From assembly GCA_937941455.1 (NCBI GenBank), contig CALDHM010000002.1:1-64000 (forward strand): a stretch of 64,000 nucleotides of DNA, in the 5' to 3' direction. This document shows, in pieces, positions 42,272 to 50,503 of the stretch (positions are counted from its first letter, which is position 1; each line of letters begins with the position of its first letter). The notes beneath the pieces are model-generated. The model searched no databases, had not been told where the DNA came from, and saw only the letters and a list, made by a program, of their open reading frames with translations. Origin of the DNA: an uncultured Pirellulaceae bacterium. Its GTDB lineage: Bacteria > Planctomycetota > Planctomycetia > Pirellulales > Pirellulaceae. Made by a program: the position numbers and the translations under genes.

Positions 42272-42817
42272 ATGAATTGGAATCGAAACATTCGGCGAGT
42301 GCATCGTTGGGGAGCGATCATCTTTTTCATCCCGTTGGCTTTGGTCGTCGGCAGCGGACTGCTGCTCCAGGTCAAGAAGCAAGTCCCCTGGGTACAGCCC
42401 CCCACGAAAAAAGGTGCAGCGCCCTCGGCGATCCCGATCCAGACATGGGAACAGATTCTTGCCACGGTTCAAAGCGTCCCCGAGGCACAAATCCATGAGT
42501 GGTCCGCCATCGATCGCCTGGATATCCGCGTCGACCGCGGCATCGCCAAAGTGCTGTCCCACAATCGCTGGGAAGTTCAAGTGGATCTCGCAACCGGTGC
42601 GGTCCTACAAGCGGCCTATCGCCGATCGGATTTGATCGAAAGCCTGCACGACGGCAACTTTTTTGGTGAAGGGGCCAAACTCGGCTTGTTTTTACCCAAC
42701 GGGATCGCCTTGGCGATTTTGCTGCTCACCGGCATGTACTTGTGGTATTTGCCGATCCGAAGTCGGCTCAGAAAGAGCTCCCGTGCGAAGTTTCCTCCAC
42801 AGGCGAAGCCGAGCTAG
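42272..42817 (+). CDS. PepSY-associated TM / PepSY domain protein
   Basis: NIRRVHRWGAIIFFIPLALVVGSGLLLQVKKQV...IEVQVDLATGAVLQ-like repeat, C-terminal TM helix. Confidence 0.8.
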   Translation: MNWNRNIRRVHRWGAIIFFIPLALVVGSGLLLQVKKQVPWVQPPTKKGAAPSAIPIQTWEQILATVQSVPEAQIHEWSAIDRLDIRVDRGIAKVLSHNRWEVQVDLATGAVLQAAYRRSDLIESLHDGNFFGEGAKLGLFLPNGIALAILLLTGMYLWYLPIRSRLRKSSRAKFPPQAKPS

Positions 42818-43349
42818 GATCCTGGCTACCGCTTTGAGACTCCGTTGCCTCGGTCCCTTTTTCGTCGGCACTCGTTTCCTCGCCGAGTTCAGATGGATTG
42901 TTCGGATCGGCTTTGCAAACTGCCTTGAAGGGGATTTCCAACATTTTCAGAACCCCTTGTTCTTCAATGAACAACTTCATGTCGTAGGCCATCAGCCCAG
43001 GCTGAAACGTTCTTACCGAAAAAAACATTCGATCAGTTCCATGCGGGGGAATAATTAAACGATTTTCAAATGATAGAGTGTCCAACTGGACTCTTACGTT
43101 ACGCCCTCAGCATCCTTGGAAGCCCAAGACTCGCATCGGCCGATTGGTCACATTCTCAAAAGTTAGGGAAATTTGATAGGTTGCATTTTCTAAAAACTCT
43201 GGAAACGGATCGAACTGAGCGCGAGAAATTACCTGCGACGACGGGATCGTCGCCCATTGGTAAACACCGTAGCCGAGACAAGCCAAACCGATCAATAACA
43301 AGACATTGGGGAGATAGCTCCCGAAACGTGCAGATATATCAGCGCTCAT
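42768..43349 (-). pseudogene. DUF1573-like membrane-anchored protein interrupted by in-frame TGA at 43107-43109 (nonsense mutation or recoding)
   Basis: ORFs 43107..43349 and 42768..43085 lie in one frame; combined product ...NATYQISLTFENVTNRPMRVLGFQGC*GRNVRVQLDTLSFENRLIIPPHGTDRMFFSVRTFQPGLMAYDMKLFIEEQGVLKMLEIPFKAVC.... Confidence 0.7.
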
Positions 43350-44205
43350 CGAATTCTCCCGCTGGGTAACATCAAGTCATAAATGACGTGAATGATCCAT
43401 CCCGTCTCATGCTTGGCCGGGCCGTGATTTAGGTTCCGCCAGATTGTGTTCGCCACCGTTTGAGGCAGGACAAAGTAAGGGCAACCGCCCGACAGTGAGT
43501 TTCGCGAACTCTAGGATTTCATTCGGCAAAGTATCGAGAGAACGTGTTCCACGGTGGCTCAGCGCTCCCGCCGTTCTTTCCGACGAATCCTGCCGAAGGA
43601 GCGTAAAGATCAATGTATGTAATTCGATATGTTAGTCGTTCGTAACCAGCAAGACAACGTTGTCAGTTTTTTGCCGCACGTCGGCACGATTGAAATGAAA
43701 GCGGCATTGGCCCGATGTTGGCCTTCGGCAAAACAACAGGTGGACTTCAATTTTTCGGGCTTTACTGAGTGGATTTTCGTAGTTTCCGAGGTTCTGCGCC
43801 GCAAATAGTTCTCCGAATTTCGTTTTTCCCCGCATATCGGGGGTGGTGGTTGGGCACTTGACCATTCGCTAAGAAAACTGGCCGATTTTTGAAATCGAAT
43901 CCCATCGGCGATTTTTTTCTTGTACGAGACCTAAGTTGTCCGAAACTTCTCGAATAATCTCGGGACGGCCTGAGTGGGAGACGATTCCTTCGAGCGTTTG
44001 ACTCGCTCCGCGACGTCCAAGGTTGGGATTCCGCAGCCAAGACCGTTTGTGCGCATCAGCAGGCACCGGGAGGTGTTGGCGCGGAATTCGGGGGCCTCCT
44101 GCACGGGCGCGTTCGGGGATTGCCGATCCGAGCGGGCCGGTGCTTGCTGGCTGGTCCATCGTTTCAATACGGCCCAAAAACCAATGAAACCACAGGAAAC
44201 GTTCC

Positions 44206-44556
44206 ATGAGTCATTTTCATCAAGAGACGACCCGCGAACCGATCCGCGCTCGGCAGCTCATTCGCCTTGCGATGCTGGATGCCGACGATCGCGTGATCGA
44301 GTTTGATTATGAAGATGCTCAGGGAAATGTCAGTCGCCGAGTCGCGAGCCCGATTCGCTTCTTGGGCAACGATCGATTCCTGGCGTTGTGCTTGTGCCGC
44401 GAGGAACCGAGACAATTCTATTTCAGCCGCTGCCGCAACGTGGAACTTCGTTCTGCGAACGATTATGTCATGCCCGTGCCGATCTATCCTGTGGCAACCG
44501 CATCACCGCCGAGCCCTGGCGTGTGTTCCTCGGCAGCCGTTGAGGCCGGCACTTGA
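44206..44556 (+). CDS. Small WYL-like domain protein
   Basis: IRLAMLDADDRVIEFDYEDAQGNVSRRVASPIRFLGNDRFLALCLCREEPRQFYFSRCRNVELRS resembles a single WYL-type fold. Confidence 0.65.
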   Translation: MSHFHQETTREPIRARQLIRLAMLDADDRVIEFDYEDAQGNVSRRVASPIRFLGNDRFLALCLCREEPRQFYFSRCRNVELRSANDYVMPVPIYPVATASPPSPGVCSSAAVEAGT

Positions 44557-44576
44557 GGCATGAATTCAGCCCGCAG

Positions 44577-45302
44577 CTACCGGGAGAGATCGCGCAGGTA
44601 GATGTCCTTGAATTGGACTTTCATCGGCGGCCCGGTGTGCAGTTGCAGGGCGAGGATGCCATCTCGGAATGAAAGGGGGTCTTCATCCACGACATCAACC
44701 GTGACGACTCCGTTGATGCTCAAGATAATATGACTGCCGCGAGCGGTGATTTTGAATTCGTTCCAGTCCTTGATGTTGACCTTCTCGCGGAACTCTTCTT
44801 CAGTGCAGGTTTTTCCTAACTCCTTGACGTGGTGATACTGATTGATTTCCAGTTGTTGCCCCCGTTTTGCGATGATCCCCCGCAGGCGCTCTTGGTACAA
44901 AATGCCGGTGAATCGATTTTCGGCATCGATATCGGCTTGGTATCCCGCCACCATGAAATCGCTGACGTCGCGACTGCGGAATTGAATGCCCGAATTTCCG
45001 GAGTGGATGCGAAATTTCACCTTGAGTTCGAAGTCGGTGACGTTCCCCCCCTCCCAGATGAGGAACGAGTTGTTTTTCAGGGGAGCTTCGCTGGAGGTGG
45101 TACCGGTAATTGCTCCGTCCTCGACGGTCCACAATTCAGGCTTGCCGCGCCAGCCGTCCAGACTCGTCCCGTCGAACAGGGATTTCCACTCGTTTTTAGG
45201 GGCTGGCGTTTCCTGGCCATAGCTCGCCGCGGAACGACTCGCAACTGGCATGATCAAGCTGCCGAAGATTCCGACCGCCATGAATAATTTCTGGTACGGC
45301 AT
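44577..45302 (-). CDS. DUF1080 (3-keto-disaccharide hydrolase-type) secreted protein
   Basis: EWKSLFDGTSLDGWRGKPELWTVEDGAITGTTS, FELKVKFRIHSGNSGIQFRSR, LALQLHTGPPMKVQFKDIYLRDL. Confidence 0.94.
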   Translation of the reverse strand: MPYQKLFMAVGIFGSLIMPVASRSAASYGQETPAPKNEWKSLFDGTSLDGWRGKPELWTVEDGAITGTTSSEAPLKNNSFLIWEGGNVTDFELKVKFRIHSGNSGIQFRSRDVSDFMVAGYQADIDAENRFTGILYQERLRGIIAKRGQQLEINQYHHVKELGKTCTEEEFREKVNIKDWNEFKITARGSHIILSINGVVTVDVVDEDPLSFRDGILALQLHTGPPMKVQFKDIYLRDLSR

Positions 45303-45348
45303 GTTTTCACCTTTTCAAACGGGTTTGCGATCAAAATTAAATCAAAAT

Positions 45349-46179
45349 TTAGTCGGGATGATTTCGCGATTTTTTGATGACCGAAAGAACCTCACCGGCG
45401 TCGATCATGATGCGGCGATGGTCCTCCATTTCGACCAACAGTTGCTGAGCCAAAATTTCCTGGCTAACTACACGTCCCTTGCCGACTTTGGTGACGACTT
45501 GGGAGCCGATCGGAGGGAGTTGCCGCTGAACTTCCTCGTAATGGTTGAATTCGTAGCGAAGGCAACACTTTAGGCGGCCGCAGCGGCCGGAGATTTTCGT
45601 GGGATCCAGAGTGGCCTTCTGTAATTTTGCCATCTTCATCGACACGGGGGGCATCGCCGACAGATGCGTGTTGCAGCAAACCGGTTTCCCGCAATCGCCG
45701 TAATCGGCCAATAACTTGGCTTCATCGCGAATGCCGATTTGGTGCATTTCAATGCGAGTTTGCAATTGGTTGGCAAGGATTTTGACGAGTTCTCGGAAGT
45801 CGACCCGGTCCTCGGAAACGTAATAAATGACGATGCGCTCGCCACCGAGGATTTGTTCGATGTCGACGAGTTTCATTTGCAATTGGAGCTGGCGGACATG
45901 CCGTTCCACAATGTCCCAACGCGAGGACTTGAGCGACGCCAGCTTGGCCAATTGGGCGGCATCGTCAGCGGACAGCATTCGCAGGATCGTTCCGGCCGGG
46001 GATTGATTCATGTAGGCGACCACCTTGTCTGTCGCTTCGCAGACGACTTGCCCCGCCTCGACGCCGCGATTGGTGCGGACCACGACCTCATCGCCGCGGC
46101 GGCATTCAACTCCCGGGCGGCAGTTCATCACCGCGAGGTTTCTCATCGACCCGTAGCGAACGACTTGGCGGCTCATCAC
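45349..46179 (-). CDS. PSP1 C-terminal domain protein (YaaT-like)
   Basis: RIVIYYVSEDRVDFRELVKILANQLQTRIEMHQIGIRDEAKLLADYGDCGKPVCCNTHL; QKATLDPTKISGRCGRLKCCLRYE. Confidence 0.93.
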   Translation of the reverse strand: MMSRQVVRYGSMRNLAVMNCRPGVECRRGDEVVVRTNRGVEAGQVVCEATDKVVAYMNQSPAGTILRMLSADDAAQLAKLASLKSSRWDIVERHVRQLQLQMKLVDIEQILGGERIVIYYVSEDRVDFRELVKILANQLQTRIEMHQIGIRDEAKLLADYGDCGKPVCCNTHLSAMPPVSMKMAKLQKATLDPTKISGRCGRLKCCLRYEFNHYEEVQRQLPPIGSQVVTKVGKGRVVSQEILAQQLLVEMEDHRRIMIDAGEVLSVIKKSRNHPD

Positions 46180-46224
46180 TCTCTCTTCAGCGTCACGTTA
46201 CCTTTCAAAAAGCTGCGTGTCGGA

Positions 46225-48357
46225 TTATTGCCCTGGAATCCAGAGCTTTGATGCTCCAGGCTCGCTGCCGGACGACGAGGTGGCGATCGTGGCGTTATCC
46301 GGCGTCCAAAGAGCAGATTCTGGAGCAGAGGCCGACGGAGCTTTGGGGATTCTGATGCTCCCGTCAGGCCTGATCATCCCTGTCCTCATCAAGAAATAGG
46401 CGAGTCGTGAACGCACATCAGGATCGCGCAAATGGTTTTTTTCCAGTCGCGTCAGCAACTCGCGTAATCCCTCAAATCGTCCACGCAGGACCCGTTGCTC
46501 GAACTCGAATTCCAATACCGTGCCCAGCAGATTTCCAGTTTTTTCAGCAGCCTTGGCCGCACGATCGAGATATTCGAAGCAACGATCATCGTCGAGTTCG
46601 ACTTTGGCAGCGGCCAACAAGACGGATTCTTCAGGCAACTGGTCGGAGAACTTTTGAGTCTCTAAGGCATGGTGCACTACTCGCCGTTGCAAATTGATGT
46701 TATCTATTCTGACGGCCATCAGAAAAAAGCCGATAAAGTCATCGGGGTCGAGATTTTCGAATTCGACGTAGTAAAGTTGGAATGGGCTGAGGACCTCTCG
46801 ACCAAGCTTGGCAGGCAAATACCGCGGTAACGGTGGAATGCCGACCTGTTCATACAACGTCGATCGGAATTCTTCTTGCGCATCCGTACCATCCAGGGAA
46901 AAATAAAGTTTTTCGATAATTGCCATTGCCGAAATCTTGCCTTGGTCGGTCGCCACGATTTCGCGCAGCGTTTTGCCTTGAATGCTGCTGAAGGGCAACG
47001 ACGGCAAGACGTTCCGCGCGAGATCGAGATAGTATTCCCGCTGAATCCGCTCGAAATCAGCACGTGCGGTGTTGGCCGGAAGGTACAGGCTATGGCGGAG
47101 CCTCAACTCCATGGTGGGAACATGTCCGATAATCTCGGGATCTCCGCAGCTTGCGGTTTGTGGCATCGTCCGCAGGAACTCGTTCACTACATCGGCAGAG
47201 TTTCCGAGACCTTGCACAATCAATTCAACGCGAGCAGGCCGATCGGTTTGTTTGCCGAAATAAAGCGCCTGAGCGATCATGCTCGGTATTTCGCGCAAGC
47301 CTTTGCCGGCGCATGAATCGATCCGGTCCCGATCGAAAAAGTAAAAAAATGCTCGGGGGGGTGGAACCACATGCTCGAATTCTTCGCCCTCGACCGCGCT
47401 TTCCAAAAATCGCCTCGACGCTCGAGCCGTTGCGAGTGCATCGTCGAATTCGCCTGTGATCTCCAGGGTATATTTGTGCACCTCGCGTTTGTCACTTGCG
47501 TCCGAGGGTGAGAACGCTTGAACGATGCCTGCGGCCTCCACCCGCTGCACCAGCGACAATTGCTTGCATTCGGCAACAGCTTGCCACGCTGCTCGGAGGG
47601 CTGCGAGGTCAGGAAGGCTGGATTGCATGTGGGCCAGATGAATCAACAGCAAAGGCTCGTGGGGTGCGAGTTCGTAAGCCTTTTTCGCGAGCGCGACGCT
47701 TTTGCGAAATTGCCCTCGTCGAAAGGCTTTTGCCGAGTTCTCGAACTTTTTTCGCCATTCGGCATCGCTGTCAGGCAATTCCAACGGGAAGGTCGGCCGC
47801 ATCGTGAACAAATTCGTCTCGAGGCTATGGAGATATTGCTCCATTTGTGCGATTTGATCGTCATCCGGCCGCAGTTTGGCGGCGAAGGCGACATGGCTGC
47901 GCGCCGACCACAGCATCCCATGGTTCAGCATTTCCGCGCCGACGGCGGCGAAGGCGGTCGCAAAGCCGACCGGGATTTTGGCATCCGGCAAATTGTCCAG
48001 CGCTGATTGCAGAGCGTCGAAGGCATCGACCAATCGCCCCTGTTTGGCGAGCATGACGGAACGTTGCTCAAGGCCCAGCGGATGATTGGGGTTTCCCACC
48101 AGGAATTGTTCGTTGACCGCGGCCGCTTCCTCGTGGCGCTCGAGGGAGGCGAGGAGCTGTACCTTGAGGCTGAGCAAGCAGTCCTTAGGGCCGTATTTGT
48201 CAATCAACCGATTGAGGCTTTCCAGGGCGGCCGTGGGTTGTCGAGCATCGACCTTGTCGAAAATCTCGGCCAGTCCTGCAGCGACTTCTTTGCCACAGCA
48301 AAACTTGATTTTCTTTTCCTGATGGACGGGGCACGGTTGATAAACGTCGAATTCCAT
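46225..48357 (-). CDS. TPR-rich protein with N-terminal Cys/His (SEC-C-like) motif
   Basis: MEFDVYQPCPVHQEKKIKFCCGKEV followed by helical repeats; ATG at 48357. Confidence 0.75.
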   Translation of the reverse strand: MEFDVYQPCPVHQEKKIKFCCGKEVAAGLAEIFDKVDARQPTAALESLNRLIDKYGPKDCLLSLKVQLLASLERHEEAAAVNEQFLVGNPNHPLGLEQRSVMLAKQGRLVDAFDALQSALDNLPDAKIPVGFATAFAAVGAEMLNHGMLWSARSHVAFAAKLRPDDDQIAQMEQYLHSLETNLFTMRPTFPLELPDSDAEWRKKFENSAKAFRRGQFRKSVALAKKAYELAPHEPLLLIHLAHMQSSLPDLAALRAAWQAVAECKQLSLVQRVEAAGIVQAFSPSDASDKREVHKYTLEITGEFDDALATARASRRFLESAVEGEEFEHVVPPPRAFFYFFDRDRIDSCAGKGLREIPSMIAQALYFGKQTDRPARVELIVQGLGNSADVVNEFLRTMPQTASCGDPEIIGHVPTMELRLRHSLYLPANTARADFERIQREYYLDLARNVLPSLPFSSIQGKTLREIVATDQGKISAMAIIEKLYFSLDGTDAQEEFRSTLYEQVGIPPLPRYLPAKLGREVLSPFQLYYVEFENLDPDDFIGFFLMAVRIDNINLQRRVVHHALETQKFSDQLPEESVLLAAAKVELDDDRCFEYLDRAAKAAEKTGNLLGTVLEFEFEQRVLRGRFEGLRELLTRLEKNHLRDPDVRSRLAYFLMRTGMIRPDGSIRIPKAPSASAPESALWTPDNATIATSSSGSEPGASKLWIPGQ

Positions 48358-48585
48358 TGAGGGGCTTTCTGTTGAAGTCGGCGATCTTCGAGTAGATTGC
48401 ACATTGGGAACGAAACAAGCTGCGTCTGCCGGGGGGCCATCGCGAAGTCCACGTCTATGCTGCGGGCTGTGCACCAGCCACTAGGGCCAAAGCCATGGTC
48501 TTTTATCCTCGGTGTAAGATTATTGCGATATTACGACAGTCCCCAATTTACGCAATTCGCCCTCGAATTCCTATCAGGCTTGTTC

Positions 48586-50286
48586 ATGGATCTCAGCCAA
48601 CTTGCCAACATTTCGCACAGTTTGAGCCTTGCCGCGAACCGTTTCCCAGATCAAATCGCTGTGGCGGAACCCGACCCGCGAAGTCGTCGCCCACCGTTGG
48701 ATTATCGCACGATAACTTTCGCGGAATTGGAGCGGCGCTGTCAGCAAATTGCGGCGGGTCTGCGCGTTCACGGGGTCGGGCCAGGTTGCAAAATCAGCTT
48801 GATGGTTCCCCCTGGCATCGACTTTGTCGCTTGGGTGTTTGGGTTGCTGCGGGTTGAGGCCACCGTGATTCTCATCGACCCCGGCATGGGGCGAAAAAAC
48901 ATGATCGGCTGTTTGGCTGAGACTAATCCCGATGGGCTGGCCGGGATCCAATTGGCCCAAGTCGCTCGGCTGGTGTTTCGCAAGCGACTTCCACGTTGCC
49001 ATCTCAATTTCTGTGTGGGACGTCGCTTGTTGCCTCTCGGAATCAACACCGAACCATTTTTTCGCGCCGAACCGCCGGCCGAGGTCCCCCAAGCCCAATG
49101 CGTCCCGACGCATGCCGAGAAACCAGCGGCAATCATTTTCACCACAGGGAGCACCGGCCCTCCCAAGGGGGTACTCTACCGGCATCGGCATTTCATCGAG
49201 CAAACGCGTCAGATTCGCGACTACTTCCAAATTGCTCCGGGGGGGGCCGATGTTTCGGGATTTCCCTTGTTCGCGCTTTTCAATACGGGCATGGGCATGA
49301 CCACTATCTTTCCAAGGATGGACGCGACTCGCCCAGCAGCGATCGATCCGCGAAATTTCATCGATGCCGTCGAGCGATTTCAGGCCAATCAGTCCTTTGG
49401 TTCTCCCGCGCTGTGGAATACGGTGGCTCGCTACTGCCGCAAGCATGCCAAGACCTTGCCAATGCTGAGGCGCGTCCTGACCGCGGGCGCTCCCGTGCCG
49501 GTGCACGTCTTGGAAAATGTTCGCCAAGTAATTGATCCCGATGGCGAGGTTTTTACCCCCTATGGCGCGACGGAGTCTCTCCCGGTGGCCTGTATCGAAT
49601 CGCGCAGCGTGATCGATGAGACCGCCGCGAAAACCCGCCAGGGGCACGGGACTTGCGTCGGCACCCGCTGGCCTCAAATCGAGTGGCGTGTCATCGAAAT
49701 CGACGACGGGCCGATCACCAAGCTCGAGCAGACGCGCCCGGTTGCCAGAGGGCAGATTGGGGAATTGATGGTCAGTGGTCCAGTGGTCACCGATCAATAC
49801 GTGACTCGACGCGAAGCCAACGCGCTGCACAAGGTCTGTGATGGCCAGCGTATTTGGCATCGCCTTGGGGACGTCGGTTATCTCGATGAGCGAGACCGCT
49901 TCTGGTTCTGCGGTCGCAAATCGCATCGTGTGCAAACCAAGCAAGGGACGATGTTCACGATCCCTTGCGAAGCAATCGTCAACAATCATCCCAGCATTTA
50001 TCGCTCGGCATTAGTCGGCGTCGGCCCAGCCGGATCTCAGATTCCGGTGATCATCGCCGAGCCGTGGCCGGAAGCCTGGCCGAAAACCTCTGCAGCGCGC
50101 CAAAAATTGCTCGACGAGTTGCGGGAACTCGGTGCCAGTCATGAGTTGACCAAGTCGATTCAGCACTACTATTTGATGCAAGCCTTACCTGTCGACATTC
50201 GCCACAATGCCAAGATATTTCGCGAAAAACTGCGCAGCTGGGCCAGCCAGCAACTCGAGGCCGACAGGGCAGGCAGCAGGCCCTAA
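48586..50286 (+). CDS. AMP-dependent fatty acid CoA ligase-like protein (OleC-like)
   Basis: IIFTTGSTGPPKGVLYRHRHF, FTPYGATESLPVACIES, WHRLGDVGYLDERDRFWFCGRKSHRV; ATG at 48586. Confidence 0.88.
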   Translation: MDLSQLANISHSLSLAANRFPDQIAVAEPDPRSRRPPLDYRTITFAELERRCQQIAAGLRVHGVGPGCKISLMVPPGIDFVAWVFGLLRVEATVILIDPGMGRKNMIGCLAETNPDGLAGIQLAQVARLVFRKRLPRCHLNFCVGRRLLPLGINTEPFFRAEPPAEVPQAQCVPTHAEKPAAIIFTTGSTGPPKGVLYRHRHFIEQTRQIRDYFQIAPGGADVSGFPLFALFNTGMGMTTIFPRMDATRPAAIDPRNFIDAVERFQANQSFGSPALWNTVARYCRKHAKTLPMLRRVLTAGAPVPVHVLENVRQVIDPDGEVFTPYGATESLPVACIESRSVIDETAAKTRQGHGTCVGTRWPQIEWRVIEIDDGPITKLEQTRPVARGQIGELMVSGPVVTDQYVTRREANALHKVCDGQRIWHRLGDVGYLDERDRFWFCGRKSHRVQTKQGTMFTIPCEAIVNNHPSIYRSALVGVGPAGSQIPVIIAEPWPEAWPKTSAARQKLLDELRELGASHELTKSIQHYYLMQALPVDIRHNAKIFREKLRSWASQQLEADRAGSRP

Positions 50287-50503
50287 TAAGCCGCTCAACG
50301 ACCGAACGCGAGCGGGAGGGAAACCATGAGCCGCGCGGCGGTTCGTTACAATAAATCTGTGGCGGGTTGGTCGGGTCAGCCGACAACGATCGGCCGCCTT
50401 CGCATTAGCCTGCGGCCATGTTCGCGGAGCCGGATGGCGTTTTTCTTTTTGTTGAGTATTTGCGAACAAACTATTTTTCGCGCTGAGGCATTTCGCAATC
50501 CCT

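Noticed and set aside
48574-49989. 471-aa minus-strand ORF antisense to the AMP-dependent ligase
   Set aside because: The + strand frame has clear AMP-binding motifs; the antisense frame is a by-product of codon bias.
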